Part shown: one piece after another, positions 8,628 through 17,048 of the stretch
Numbering within the stretch: position 1 is the stretch's first letter
Layout: the number at the start of each line of letters is the position of its first letter
Assembly: GCF_003674095.1 (NCBI RefSeq)
Contig: NZ_RDBF01000002.1
Location: 248,001-312,000, forward strand
Direction of reading: 5' to 3'
Origin: Aeromicrobium phragmitis
GTDB lineage: Bacteria; Actinomycetota; Actinomycetes; Propionibacteriales; Nocardioidaceae
Length of the DNA stretch: 64,000 bases
Program-made: the position numbers and the translations under genes
Notes under the pieces: generated by a model
Seen by the model: only the letters and a program-made list of their open reading frames with translations
What the model was told of the DNA's origin: nothing
Database searches by the model: none

Positions 8628-9308
8628 GTGCGGATCGACGTCATCACGATCTTCCCCGACTATCTGGCGCCGCTCGACCTGTCGCTGCCGGGCAAGGCGC
8701 AGCGAGCAGGTCTGCTCGAGGTCGTCGTCCACGACCTGCGCGACTGGACCCAGGACCGTCACCGCACGGTCGACGACACGCCCTACGGCGGCGGTGCCGG
8801 CATGGTCATGCGCCCCGAACCCTGGGGCGCCGCCCTCGACGCCGTGTGTCGCGACGACAGCGTCGTCATCGTGCCCACCCCCTCGGGCATCCCTTTCACC
8901 CAAGGCCACGCCGAGTCGCTCAGCTCGGCATCGCACCTCGTCTTCTGCTGCGGCCGCTACGAGGGCATCGACCAGCGGGTCGTCGACGAGGCGAACGATC
9001 GCTGGACGGTGCAGGAACTCTCCCTCGGCGACTTCGTGCTCAACGGGGGAGAGGTGGCCGCGCTCGCGATGACCGAGGCGATCGTGCGGCTCATCCCCGG
9101 GTTCATGGGCAACCCCGAGTCCCTCAGCGAGGAGTCGCACGCCGGCGAGGGCCTGCTGGAGTACCCGGTCTACACCAAGCCGTCCTCCTGGCGCGGACGG
9201 GAGGTTCCCGACGTGCTGTTGTCGGGGCACCACGGCCAGATCGCGGCCTGGCGCCGCGAGGAGGCGCTGCGCCGTACCCGAGAGCGCCGCCCGGACCTCG
9301 CCCCCTGA
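8628..9308 (+). CDS. trmD: tRNA (guanine-N1)-methyltransferase TrmD
   Basis: TrmD methylates G37 of tRNAs reading CNN codons, using S-adenosylmethionine, and prevents +1 frameshifting. The GTG at 8628 gives [12 protein letters not shown] and 226 residues. Trefoil-knot motifs are present: [15 protein letters not shown] near 46-60, CGRYEGID near 105-112, and [13 protein letters not shown] near 127-139. The start lies 1 nt after the rimM stop. A hairpin follows the stop, so this is probably the last gene of the rpsP operon. Confidence 0.95.
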   Translation: MRIDVITIFPDYLAPLDLSLPGKAQRAGLLEVVVHDLRDWTQDRHRTVDDTPYGGGAGMVMRPEPWGAALDAVCRDDSVVIVPTPSGIPFTQGHAESLSSASHLVFCCGRYEGIDQRVVDEANDRWTVQELSLGDFVLNGGEVAALAMTEAIVRLIPGFMGNPESLSEESHAGEGLLEYPVYTKPSSWRGREVPDVLLSGHHGQIAAWRREEALRRTRERRPDLAP

Positions 9309-9329
9309 GCGTGTCGATAGATTTAACCA

Positions 9330-9354
9330 CCCCCGCGTTCGCGTAACGCGGGGG
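9330..9354 (+). terminator. Hairpin after trmD
   Basis: A 10-bp GC-rich stem, CCCCCGCGTT / AACGCGGGGG, has a 5-nt loop and lies 22 bp past the trmD stop. No U-tract follows, which is usual for actinobacteria. Its right arm overlaps the GlnR-like box of amt. Confidence 0.6.
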
Positions 9355-9380
9355 AAACACCTGCGGTAGGGGGACGTAAC
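9343..9380 (+). promoter_or_regulatory. GlnR-like operator upstream of amt
   Basis: Half-sites GTAAC (9343), GAAAC (9354), GGTAG (9365) and GTAAC (9376) are spaced exactly 11 bp apart. This matches the GlnR box layout GTNAC-n6-GAAAC-n6 repeated, known from Streptomyces. The first pair is a perfect match; the second is weaker. It lies 88-125 bp upstream of the ammonium transporter. Confidence 0.6.
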
Positions 9381-9467
9381 GCCGCTTCGTGAGCATCGAT
9401 GACGTGCCAGTCGCGGCAGCGCCGCCGTGTCGTGGCTTCCCTTTCACCGACTCGCAAAGAGGTTGAT

Positions 9468-10688
9468 ATGGAACCCGGAACAATCTGGCTGCTCGTGACG
9501 GCAGCGCTTGTTCTCTTCATGACGCCCGGTCTGGCCTTCTTCTATGGTGGCCTCGTCAAGGCCAAGAGCGTCGTGTCGATGATGATGTTGAGCTTCGGCG
9601 CCATGGGATTGGTCTTCGTCCTGTGGATCCTCTACGGCTTCAACATGGGCTCGAACGGCGACGACATCATCGACGGTGTCCTCGCCAACCCCTTCTCGGA
9701 CTTCGCGCTGAGTACGATGGCCGCGGAGGATCCGGCCAGCCTGGCCGGCGTCGCCTTCGGCTCGACGTTCGCGGTCATCACGACGGCGCTGATCTCCGGC
9801 GCGGTCGCGGATCGGGCGCGGTTCTTCCCGTGGATGGTCTTTGCGGGGCTGTGGGCGACCCTCGTGTACTTCCCCTCGCAGGGCTGGGTATGGGGCCTCG
9901 ACGGCGACGGCAACCTCACCGGCTGGATCGGAACCTTCGGTTTCGGTGACACGGAGGTGCTCGACTGGGCCGGCGGCACCGTCGTGCACATCAGCGCCGG
10001 CGCCGCGGCACTGGCGCTCGCGCTCGTGCTCGGCCAGCGCAAGGTCGGCTTCTCCAAGGAGGACTCGGCTCCGCACAACGTGCCGCTCGTCCTGATCGGC
10101 GCGGCGATCCTCTGGTTCGGCTGGTTCGGCTTCAACGCCGGCGCTGCGGGCGACGACGGCACCGGCGCGCTCATCTTCCTCAACACCATCGCCGCACCGG
10201 CGGCCGGCGTCATCGGGTTCCTCGTCGTGGAGCACGTCAAGGACGGCAAGGCCACGGCGGTCGGTGCGGCGTCCGGCGTCGTCGCGGGGCTCGTCGCGAT
10301 CACCCCGGCGTGCGCCAACCTCACGCCCTGGTGGTCGATCGTCCTCGGCCTGGTCGCGGGCATCGCCTGCTGTTTCGCGATCGATCTCAAGTTCACGCTG
10401 GGCTTCGACGACTCGCTCGACGTCGTCGGTCTGCACCTGGTGGCCGGCTTCGTCGGCTGCCTCTACCTGGGCTTCTTCGCGACGGACACCGGTCTGTTCA
10501 CCGGCGGCGGTATCGACCAGCTGCTGACGCAGATCGTGCCGGCTCTGGCGGTCGCCGTCTACTCGTTCGCCGTCGCCTATGCGCTAGGCGTCGCGATCGA
10601 CAAGACGATCGGCTTCCGGGCTCGCGAGGAGGACGAGATCGCCGGGATCGATCTCGCCTTGCATGGCGAGGGGTACAAGTTCGACTGA
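9468..10688 (+). CDS. amt: Ammonium transporter (Amt family)
   Basis: This 406-residue polytopic membrane protein belongs to the Amt/Mep/Rh family, which moves ammonium into the cell. Family signatures include the N-terminal FMTPGLAFFYGGLV segment, the DWAGGTVVHISAG motif near 165 and the WFGWFGFNAG motif near 215. About eleven membrane segments are expected. The start is ATG at 9468, preceded by AAAGAGG. No glnK follows; a terminator hairpin does, so it is monocistronic. Given the phased GlnR-like half-sites upstream, nitrogen-limitation control is likely. Confidence 0.95.
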   Translation: MEPGTIWLLVTAALVLFMTPGLAFFYGGLVKAKSVVSMMMLSFGAMGLVFVLWILYGFNMGSNGDDIIDGVLANPFSDFALSTMAAEDPASLAGVAFGSTFAVITTALISGAVADRARFFPWMVFAGLWATLVYFPSQGWVWGLDGDGNLTGWIGTFGFGDTEVLDWAGGTVVHISAGAAALALALVLGQRKVGFSKEDSAPHNVPLVLIGAAILWFGWFGFNAGAAGDDGTGALIFLNTIAAPAAGVIGFLVVEHVKDGKATAVGAASGVVAGLVAITPACANLTPWWSIVLGLVAGIACCFAIDLKFTLGFDDSLDVVGLHLVAGFVGCLYLGFFATDTGLFTGGGIDQLLTQIVPALAVAVYSFAVAYALGVAIDKTIGFRAREEDEIAGIDLALHGEGYKFD

Positions 10689-10704
10689 CCTCTCGTTGTC
10701 GGTT

Positions 10705-10732
10705 CGAAGGGGCGCCTCCGAGCGCCCCTTCG
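10705..10732 (+). terminator. Terminator hairpin after amt
   Basis: An 11-bp stem, CGAAGGGGCGC / GCGCCCCTTCG, with a 6-nt loop lies 17 bp past the amt stop. Confidence 0.75.
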
Positions 10733-10754
10733 GGCTGTTGCGGCACAGGTCGGA

Positions 10755-10784
10755 TTTCCTCGCCGTGGAGCGGTGTGGCAAAAT
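10755..10784 (+). promoter_or_regulatory. Candidate promoter of rplS
   Basis: CAAAAT (10779-10784) is embedded in TGGCAAAAT, the same block as in the rpsP promoter. A weak TTTCCT lies 18 bp upstream. It predicts a leader of about 100 nt. Confidence 0.35.
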
Positions 10785-10892
10785 GATCCCTTGGTGCCGA
10801 CGCCTCTGCCACAGGGGAGACCCGTCGTCTACAGCACCGCCCATCATCGTTTCGTATCCGTTGGTGACCTGTGGCACCGGCGAGGAGTAGAC

Positions 10893-11243
10893 ATGACCAA
10901 CGTCATCGATCAGATCGCCAGCGGCCAGCTGCGCGACGACGTCCCCGACTTCCGTCCCGGCGACACCCTCAAGGTGCACGTCAACATCGTCGAGGGCAAC
11001 CGCTCGCGCGTCCAGATGTTCCAGGGCGTCTGCATCAAGGTGCAGGGTTCGGGCATCGGCAAGACGTTCACCGTCCGCAAGGTGAGCTTCGGCGTCGGCG
11101 TCGAGCGGACCTTCCCGGTCCACTCGCCGGTCATCGACAAGATCGAGGTCGCGACCCGCGGCGACGTGCGCCGCGCGAAGCTCTACTACCTGCGCAACCT
11201 GCGCGGCAAGGCCGCCAAGATCAAGGAGAAGCGCGAGGACTGA
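10893..11243 (+). CDS. rplS: 50S ribosomal protein L19
   Basis: L19 sits at the subunit interface of the ribosome. The 116-residue protein starts [20 protein letters not shown] and contains the family segment [19 protein letters not shown] and the basic C-terminus [11 protein letters not shown]. The ATG at 10893 follows GAGGAG by 5 nt. It has its own candidate promoter and a strong terminator after it, so it seems to be transcribed separately from trmD and lepB, although the trmD-rplS-lepB order is widely conserved. The amt gene is inserted between trmD and rplS here. Confidence 0.97.
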   Translation: MTNVIDQIASGQLRDDVPDFRPGDTLKVHVNIVEGNRSRVQMFQGVCIKVQGSGIGKTFTVRKVSFGVGVERTFPVHSPVIDKIEVATRGDVRRAKLYYLRNLRGKAAKIKEKRED

Positions 11244-11268
11244 GTCCGGCGTCGATCTTCTTCACCCA

Positions 11269-11296
11269 CCACGGCCCCGCTTCGGCGGGGCCGTGG
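11269..11296 (+). terminator. Terminator hairpin after rplS
   Basis: A perfect 12-bp stem, CCACGGCCCCGC / GCGGGGCCGTGG, has a TTCG tetraloop and is followed by TGTTTGTC. Confidence 0.85.
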
Positions 11297-11342
11297 TGTT
11301 TGTCTCGGGGCGCGTCTTGGCGAGCGGCGTCGAGCGGACCGG

Positions 11343-11348
11343 TACGCT
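11343..11348 (+). promoter_or_regulatory. Candidate -10 element of lepB
   Basis: TACGCT ends 6 nt before the GTG at 11355, consistent with leaderless expression of lepB-rnhB-DUF2469. Confidence 0.45.
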
Positions 11349-11354
11349 CATCGG

Positions 11355-12008
11355 GTGACCGAGAAGCGCCAGTTGCCCGTGTGGCAGGAATCCATTCTCC
11401 TGGTCGTCACCGCAGTGGTCCTGGCCGTCATCGTCAAGACGTTCTTCGTGCAGGCGTTCTACATTCCGTCCGAGTCGATGGAGCCCACGATGCAGGTCGA
11501 CGACAAGCTGCTCGTGCAGAAGGTGTCGTACTGGGGCGGCTCACCCGATCGTGGTGACATCGTCGTCTTCGACGACCCGGGAGGCTGGCTCGGTTCGGCC
11601 GAGGCGACGGCTCCGAGCAACGTGGTCCAGAAGGCGCTCGAGGTCATCGGGCTCTACCCGTCGGGCGGCCACCTCATCAAGCGCGTCGTCGGCGTCGGTG
11701 GCGACACCGTTGAGTGCTGCGACAGCGCCGGCCGGCTCATGGTCAACGGACAGCCGGTCGAGGAGGCGTACCTGGCCGACCAGGCGGCCAACGGCGAACC
11801 GACGTTCACCGTCGAGGTGCCGGACGGTTACCTGTGGGTGCAGGGCGACAACCGGGGCAACTCCTCGGACTCGCGCTACCACCTCGGCGACCCCGGGGGC
11901 GGCTTCATCCGCGAGGACGCGGTCGTCGGCAAGGCCTGGTTGCGCGTCTGGCCGTTCAGCCGGTTCGGCTTCATCGAACACAGCGACGCGTTCGAAGGGG
12001 TGCCGTGA
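11355..12008 (+). CDS. lepB: Signal peptidase I
   Basis: LepB removes signal peptides from exported proteins at the outer face of the membrane. The 217-residue protein has one N-terminal membrane segment (about 11-30). It carries the catalytic serine in IPSESMEPTM (near 39-45), the catalytic lysine in HLIKRVVGVGGDTVE (near 105) and the GDNRGNSSDSR box near 165-175. Single-span architecture is normal in actinobacteria. Its stop overlaps the rnhB start by 4 bp. A residue pair CC near 118 is unusual but lies outside the active site. Confidence 0.95.
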   Translation: MTEKRQLPVWQESILLVVTAVVLAVIVKTFFVQAFYIPSESMEPTMQVDDKLLVQKVSYWGGSPDRGDIVVFDDPGGWLGSAEATAPSNVVQKALEVIGLYPSGGHLIKRVVGVGGDTVECCDSAGRLMVNGQPVEEAYLADQAANGEPTFTVEVPDGYLWVQGDNRGNSSDSRYHLGDPGGGFIREDAVVGKAWLRVWPFSRFGFIEHSDAFEGVP

Positions 12009-12694
12009 CCACCCTGCTCTCCGGTCCCACGATCCGTCGAGACGCCGGGCTCTACGGCTACGAACGCGCGCTCGCGCGGCGGGGACTCGCGCCCGTCGCC
12101 GGCGTCGATGAGGCGGGGCGGGGGGCGTGCGCCGGCCCGCTCGTCGCGGCCGCCGTCATCCTCGAGCGGCCGATCGACGGCCTCGCAGACTCCAAGCTCC
12201 TGACGCCCAAGCGCCGCGAAGCCTGCTTCGAACGCATCCACGAGCGGGCGACGGCCGTCTCCGTGGTCGTCGTGGAGGCCGCCGAGTGCGACGCGCTGGG
12301 ACTGCACCGGGCGAACGTCGCCGCGTTGCGCCGCGCGCTCGCCCGGCTCGAGCAGACCCCCGCGTACGTGCTGACCGACGGGTTCAGCGTCGACGGGCTG
12401 GGCGTCCCCAAACTCGCGGTCTGGAAGGGTGACCAGGTCTCCGCGTCGATCGCGGCCGCGTCCGTGGTCGCGAAGGTGACCCGCGACCGGATCATGGAGC
12501 AGTTGCACGAGGGCTACCCGCAGTACGACTTCGCCGTGCACAAGGGCTACTCGACGCCGCGCCACGAGCAGGCCCTCCGCGAGCACGGTCCGTGCTCCGA
12601 GCACCGGATGACGTACGCGAACGTCCGCGCCGTGCTGACGGCGCGGCGGGAGAAGATCGAAATGAGCGAGCGAGTGAAGCATCATGAGCGCTGA
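12005..12694 (+). CDS. rnhB: Ribonuclease HII
   Basis: RNase HII cuts the RNA strand of RNA-DNA hybrids and removes misincorporated ribonucleotides. The GTG at 12005 overlaps the lepB stop (GTGA), giving 229 residues. It has the metal-binding motif GVDEAGRGACAGPL (near 34-47), the LADSKLLTPKRR segment, a third acidic site at LTDGF and the terminal HKGYSTPRHEQAL motif. The C-terminal residues after about 215 are coded in a region shared with the next gene, which overlaps by 11 bp. The lepB-rnhB-DUF2469 order is typical of actinobacteria. Confidence 0.94.
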   Translation: MTTLLSGPTIRRDAGLYGYERALARRGLAPVAGVDEAGRGACAGPLVAAAVILERPIDGLADSKLLTPKRREACFERIHERATAVSVVVVEAAECDALGLHRANVAALRRALARLEQTPAYVLTDGFSVDGLGVPKLAVWKGDQVSASIAAASVVAKVTRDRIMEQLHEGYPQYDFAVHKGYSTPRHEQALREHGPCSEHRMTYANVRAVLTARREKIEMSERVKHHER

Positions 12695-12992
12695 AGACCT
12701 GGAGCGGTACGAGACGGAGATGGAGCTCGCGCTGTACCGCGAGTACCGCGACGTGGTTCGGATCTTCAAATACGTCGTGGAGACCGACCGCCGCTTCTAT
12801 CTGTGCAACGCCGTCGACGTGAAGGTGCGTTCGGAGACCGGTGACGCCTACTTCGAGGTCACGATGGCCGACGCGTGGGTGTGGGACATCTACCGTCCCG
12901 CCCGGTTCGCCAAGAACGTCAAGGTCCTGACGTTCAAGGACGTCAATGTCGAAGAGCTGCAGGACTCGGACTTCAAGCTCCCCGAGGACTGA
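12684..12992 (+). CDS. DUF2469 family protein
   Basis: This small acidic 102-residue protein begins MSAEDLERYETEMELALYRE and is recognisable as DUF2469 (Rv2901c type), a family almost confined to actinobacteria. It is nearly always found between rnhB and yraN, as here. It has no membrane segment, no cysteine pair that suggests metal binding, and no known catalytic motif. The function is unknown, and the conserved position suggests only a housekeeping role. It overlaps rnhB by 11 bp, so translation is probably coupled. Confidence 0.85.
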   Translation: MSAEDLERYETEMELALYREYRDVVRIFKYVVETDRRFYLCNAVDVKVRSETGDAYFEVTMADAWVWDIYRPARFAKNVKVLTFKDVNVEELQDSDFKLPED

Positions 12993-13001
12993 CCGCCGCC
13001 T

Positions 13002-13049
13002 CGGGCGGTGAGATATCCCGCACCTGCGCGCCGGGCGGTGAGATATCCC
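13002..13049. repeat. CGGGCGGTGAGATATCCC direct repeat
   Basis: Two identical 18-bp copies begin at 13002 and 13032, so the period is 30 bp. The layout (two direct copies about 30 bp apart, GGGCGGT core) is the same as in the glnD-ffh gap. The preceding ACCGCC can pair with the first GGCGGT. The rest of this 194-bp gap shows nothing recognisable. Confidence 0.55.
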
Positions 13050-13186
13050 CCACGTTGTCGGGTCGCGTGCGTCATAGCGCACCGCTCACCTCGCGGGCCG
13101 GGGCGGGATCTCCACAGGGCCCGCCTCGTCCACAGCCGGCGCCCCGGCGGTAGTGCAGTCCCGGCCCTCGCGGCGAGGCTCGGGCC

Positions 13187-13549
13187 ATGACGTACGCACG
13201 CAACAAAGCGCTGGGCGCCTACGGCGAACAGGTCGCCGCCGACCACCTGCGGTCGGAGGGCATGGTCATCCTCGCGCGCAACTGGACGTGCCGCTACGGC
13301 GAGGTCGACATCGTCGCGCGGGACGGCTCGACGCTCGTGGTCTGTGAGGTCAAGACCCGCACGGGCGACCGCTACGGTTCGCCACTGGAGGCGGTCGGAC
13401 CGCAGAAAGCCGCTCGGTTGCGTCGCCTGGCCGCGCACTGGCTCGAGGTCCACGGCCTCCACCCGCCGAGCGTGCGCATCGACGCCCTCTCGGTGTTCGT
13501 ACCCCCGCGCGGCGCGCCGCAGGTCGAGCGCATCACCGGGGTGGCGTGA
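13187..13549 (+). CDS. YraN/UPF0102 family nuclease-like protein
   Basis: This 120-residue protein belongs to the YraN (UPF0102) family, small proteins with a restriction-endonuclease-like fold. Visible family motifs are the N-terminal GAYGEQVAADHL, then ILARNWTCRYGEVDIVARDG and VVCEVKTRTGDRYGSP. In these, the acidic residue in EVDIV and the EVK triad resemble the PD-(D/E)XK metal site. The cellular role is not settled; conserved linkage to comM and dprA suggests DNA processing. It overlaps comM by one base (TGATG). Confidence 0.85.
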   Translation: MTYARNKALGAYGEQVAADHLRSEGMVILARNWTCRYGEVDIVARDGSTLVVCEVKTRTGDRYGSPLEAVGPQKAARLRRLAAHWLEVHGLHPPSVRIDALSVFVPPRGAPQVERITGVA

Positions 13550-15123
13550 TGGCGGGCGTGACGCGCTCGGTGGCGCTGGACGGCCTGCGGGGCCGACCGA
13601 TCGAGGTGGAGGTCGACGTCTCCAGCGGCATGCCCGCCACCGTCGTGGTCGGGCTCGGCGACGCCACCGTCAGCGAGGCGCGTGACCGGGTCCGGTCCGC
13701 CGTCGTCAACTCCGGCACGTCGTGGCCCGACCATCGCGTCACGATCAACCTAGCGCCGTCCTCCCTGCCCAAGAACGGGTCGCACTACGACCTGCCCATC
13801 GCCGTGGCAGTGTTCGCCGCCAAGGGACTCGTGCCGGCGGAGCGCATCGGTGAGACCGTCTTCCTCGGTGAGCTCGCCCTCGACGGCCGTATCCGCGCCG
13901 TCCGCGGCATCCTGCCGGCGGTCCTCGCTGCGGCCGAGGCGGGCGTCGCGCGGGTCGTCGTGCCCGAAGCCAACGTGGGCGAGGCGTCCCTCGTCCCTGG
14001 CGTGACGACGGTAGGGGTGCGGTCGCTGCGGCACACCATCGCGCTGCTGACCGGCAAGGAGGTTCCCGACGACCCGCCGGTGGAGCCGCTCGAGGTCGCC
14101 GAGGAGTCGAGCTGGTCGAGCCACCGGGTCGACCAGCTCGACCTCGCCGACGTCGCCGGGCAGGACGACGCCCGGCTCGCCGTCGTCATCGCCGCCGCCG
14201 GAGGTCACCACGTGTTCATGACCGGGCCACCGGGGATCGGTAAGACGATGCTCGCGCGCCGGCTCCCACGGCTGCTGCCCGACCTCGATCTCGCCGCGTC
14301 GCTCGACGTCAGCGCCGTGCACTCGGTCGCCGGCGTGCTTCCCGCGGATGCGCCGCTCCTGCGTCGTCCACCGTTCGTGGACCCGCACCACTCGGCGAGC
14401 GCGGCCGCGATCGTGGGCGGTGGTAGCCGGCAGATCCGGCCCGGAGCCATGAGTCTGGCGCACCGTGGCGTCCTCTTCCTCGACGAAGCTCCCGAGTTCG
14501 CGGTCAACGTCATCGACGCGTTGCGCCAGCCGCTGGAGAGCGGGCAGATCGTGGTGTCCCGTTCGGCCCAGACGGTCGCCTTCCCGGCCGGATTCCAACT
14601 GATCCTCGCGGCCAACCCGTGCCCGTGCGGGTATCACGGGTCGATGACCGAGCGGTGCGAATGCCCGCCGGTGACCCGCCGCCGCTATCTCGACAAGATC
14701 AGCGGTCCGGTACGCGACCGCATCGACATCCATCGGATGCTGCGGGCTCCCACGCGTCCGGAGCTCGCGGGAGTCGGCTCGCAACGCAGCAGCGCCGCCT
14801 GGGGCGAGGACGTCCTCGCCGCCCGCGAGCGTCAAACGCTGCGGCTCGGCGAGATCGGCTACCGGCTCAACAGCGAGGTCTCGGGGATCGAACTGCGCAA
14901 GGTGTTTCCCCCCACGATCGAGGGCCGCTCCGTCCTCGAGGACCAGGTGCAGGCGGGCAAGCTCAGCGCTCGGGCCGCCGACCGCGTGCTGCGGGTCGCG
15001 TGGACGGTCTCCGATCTCGTGGGCAACGACTGCCCCACCGCCGACGACATCGCCACGGCGCTCGCCTTGCGCCGCGGCACCGGCATCGGCGGACCGCTTC
15101 GTCTGCGGCTGGAGGCAGCGTGA
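13549..15123 (+). CDS. comM: YifB/ComM Mg-chelatase-like AAA+ ATPase
   Basis: This 524-residue protein has an N-terminal Lon-like ChlI domain (about 1-175) and a central AAA+ domain with Walker A GPPGIGKT near 225 and Walker B VLFLDEAPEF near 308. A C-terminal Mg_chelatase_C region follows a CPCGYHG-type cysteine patch near 360. Bacterial ComM/YifB homologues are branch-migration helicases that help integrate transforming DNA. It sits between yraN and dprA, the common actinobacterial arrangement. The start may be ATG 13549 or GTG 13546; ATG is chosen. The 3' end overlaps dprA by 4 bp. Confidence 0.9.
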   Translation: MAGVTRSVALDGLRGRPIEVEVDVSSGMPATVVVGLGDATVSEARDRVRSAVVNSGTSWPDHRVTINLAPSSLPKNGSHYDLPIAVAVFAAKGLVPAERIGETVFLGELALDGRIRAVRGILPAVLAAAEAGVARVVVPEANVGEASLVPGVTTVGVRSLRHTIALLTGKEVPDDPPVEPLEVAEESSWSSHRVDQLDLADVAGQDDARLAVVIAAAGGHHVFMTGPPGIGKTMLARRLPRLLPDLDLAASLDVSAVHSVAGVLPADAPLLRRPPFVDPHHSASAAAIVGGGSRQIRPGAMSLAHRGVLFLDEAPEFAVNVIDALRQPLESGQIVVSRSAQTVAFPAGFQLILAANPCPCGYHGSMTERCECPPVTRRRYLDKISGPVRDRIDIHRMLRAPTRPELAGVGSQRSSAAWGEDVLAARERQTLRLGEIGYRLNSEVSGIELRKVFPPTIEGRSVLEDQVQAGKLSARAADRVLRVAWTVSDLVGNDCPTADDIATALALRRGTGIGGPLRLRLEAA

Positions 15124-16238
15124 AGGACGACCGCGCCCGACTCCTCCTGAGCCTCAACGTCGAGCCCGGCGACCCGCGCCTGGCGTCCGCCTTGCGCGAG
15201 CAGGGAGGAGCCGCCGCGCTTCTCGACGCGGTCCGCCGTCGGCCGGCGATGTGGCCCGAGCCCTGGCAGCACGTGACGGACGGTCCCGAGGATCAGGTCG
15301 AACACATGCTGCGGGTCGGTCGTGAGCAGGGGCTGCGGTGGATCACTCCCGGGCACGAGGAGTGGCCCGAGCAACTCGCCGGGCTCGACGAGGTGGAGAC
15401 CGCGGGTGGCGCCGGGGGCGCGCCGCTGGGACTGTGGTGCCGCGGCACCGGTCATCTGCGGCTCCTCAGCGAGCACGCGGTGGCCGTCGTGGGCGCGCGC
15501 GACTGCACAACGTACGGGGCTGAAGTCGCCGGAGACATCGCGGCATCGGCGGCCGCCAGCGGGTTCACCGTGGTCAGCGGGGCGGCCTTCGGCATCGATG
15601 CGTCCGCCCATCGCGGGGGACTGGCGGCCGGCGACGCGGGAATCGCGGTGCTCGCGTGCGGCGCGGACCTGGACTACCCGCGCGCTCACGCGTCGTTGCT
15701 GGGCCGGATCGCCGAGTACGGGGTGGTGGTGTCGGAATATCCGCCGGGCCGTGCGGCGGCGCGCTCCCGCTTCCTGGCGCGCAACCGTCTCATCGCCGCA
15801 TTGGCCGACGGGCTGGTCGTGGTCGAAGCCGCGCACCGCAGCGGATCGCTCAATACCCTGCAGTGGGCCGACCGACTCGGCCGCACGACGATGGCCGTGC
15901 CCGGCCCCGTCACCTCGGCGCAGTCGCAGGGCACCCACGACGCGGTGCGGTCGGGCAAAGCGGTCCTGGTGGGCAGCGGCGCCGACGTGGTGGCTGAGCT
16001 GGTGGGCTTCCACGGGCGGATTGCCAAAGATCGGGCGGTCGACGTCGACCCCGTCGCGACTGCGGTGTTCGGACAGCTCCACGACGCGTCGCCACGTCAG
16101 CCCGCGGAGATCGCCCGTGAGCTGCGCATCGGCACCTTGCACACCGTGCGCGCCCTGCGGCGGTTGGAGGCCGACGGCGCTGTCGAAGCGACGGCGGAGG
16201 GGTGGCAGCGGACGGCGACGTCCTCGCCGGCTCCGTGA
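15120..16238 (+). CDS. dprA: DNA-processing protein DprA
   Basis: DprA binds incoming single-stranded DNA and loads RecA. The GTG at 15120 overlaps the comM stop (GTGA), giving 372 residues. The Rossmann-like core carries VAVVGARDCTTYGAEVA near 122, the GAAFGIDASAHRGGL motif near 156 and SRFLARNRLIAALADG near 218. A winged-helix DprA_WH domain occupies the last 60 residues. Between the start and the core is an N-terminal helical region of about 80 residues. In many actinobacteria xerC follows soon after; here about 8.5 kb intervene. Confidence 0.93.
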   Translation: MKDDRARLLLSLNVEPGDPRLASALREQGGAAALLDAVRRRPAMWPEPWQHVTDGPEDQVEHMLRVGREQGLRWITPGHEEWPEQLAGLDEVETAGGAGGAPLGLWCRGTGHLRLLSEHAVAVVGARDCTTYGAEVAGDIAASAAASGFTVVSGAAFGIDASAHRGGLAAGDAGIAVLACGADLDYPRAHASLLGRIAEYGVVVSEYPPGRAAARSRFLARNRLIAALADGLVVVEAAHRSGSLNTLQWADRLGRTTMAVPGPVTSAQSQGTHDAVRSGKAVLVGSGADVVAELVGFHGRIAKDRAVDVDPVATAVFGQLHDASPRQPAEIARELRIGTLHTVRALRRLEADGAVEATAEGWQRTATSSPAP

Positions 16239-16312
16239 GGGGTTTCGATTTCCGGTCCGTGGTGAACGGAACAGGTGGAAGGGACCACGAAACTGCGGGT
16301 GAGGAGCAGCGC

Positions 16313-16756
16313 ATGTCGCACGCGAATCCCGAGGGCGCCGACGCGAGGACATCGGCCGCGCCCTCTGACACCACGACCGGCGAGCTGTTGGCCCGGCTCT
16401 CCCAGGAGACGTCACGGCTCGTCCGTGACGAGATCCGGCTCGCCCAGGCCGAGCTCAGCGAGACCGGCAAGCGCGCCGGTGTGGGACTGGGTCTGTTCAG
16501 TGCCGGCGGGATCCTCGCGTGGTTCGGCTTCGGAGCGTTGGTCGCGGCCGCGATCCTCGCGCTCGACCTCGTGACCCCCGCCTGGCTCGCAGCGCTGATC
16601 GTCGCCGTCGTGCTCTTCGTCGGCGCCGGCGTCGCCGCGTTGATCGGCAAGAAGCAGGTGCAGCAGGTCTCACCGAAGCCCGAACGCACCGTCGACACCA
16701 TCAAGGACGACATCGAGGCCGTCAAGGAGGCTCGTCATCGTGACCACACCAGCTGA
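16313..16756 (+). CDS. Phage-holin-family (DUF1469-like) membrane protein
   Basis: The 147-residue protein has a polar N-terminus with a helical LLARLSQETSRLVRDEIRLA segment and two hydrophobic segments (about 62-85 and 92-115). This is the pattern of the Phage_holin_3_6/DUF1469 family, common in actinobacteria despite the phage name. The ATG at 16313 follows GAGGAG by 6 nt. It overlaps the DUF3618 gene by 17 bp, which in turn overlaps yihY, so the three form one translationally coupled membrane module. A function in envelope physiology is plausible but unproven. Confidence 0.75.
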   Translation: MSHANPEGADARTSAAPSDTTTGELLARLSQETSRLVRDEIRLAQAELSETGKRAGVGLGLFSAGGILAWFGFGALVAAAILALDLVTPAWLAALIVAVVLFVGAGVAALIGKKQVQQVSPKPERTVDTIKDDIEAVKEARHRDHTS

Positions 16757-17048
16757 TCCCATGCCAGAGCCGCCCCGGGACGCCACCCCCGACGAGATCG
16801 AGGCCGATATCGCCCAGACGCGTGAACGACTCGCCGACACCGTCGACGCGCTCGGCGAACGACTGGACGTGAAGGAGCAGGCCAAACGTCGCATATCCGG
16901 CGTCAAGCATCAGGCACAGGACACCTTCGACCAGACGAAGGCGAAGGCGAACCGAGCGGTGCACGGCAGCGGACCGGCGTTTCCGGCCGGGGTCGTGGTC
17001 GCCGTGGCACTCGTCGTCGCGTTCGTGGTGTGGAGGAAGCGTCGATGA
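16740..17048 (+). CDS. DUF3618 family membrane protein
   Basis: The 102-residue protein has the DUF3618 signature near its start (TPDEIEADIAQTRERLADTV), which forms an amphipathic helix. A lysine/glutamine-rich middle follows, then one C-terminal membrane segment (about 80-98) before a basic tail, WRKRR. The family is restricted largely to actinobacteria and alphaproteobacteria and is habitually encoded next to the holin-like family gene found here. No enzymatic motif is visible. The start is GTG at 16740. The stop overlaps the next ATG by 4 bp. Confidence 0.8.
   Translation: MTTPADPMPEPPRDATPDEIEADIAQTRERLADTVDALGERLDVKEQAKRRISGVKHQAQDTFDQTKAKANRAVHGSGPAFPAGVVVAVALVVAFVVWRKRR

Noticed and set aside
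16313..16756. Evidence of a prophage (holin-like protein)
   Set aside because: The holin-family gene is overlapped by DUF3618 and YihY genes, a standard chromosomal module in actinobacteria. No other phage genes are present.
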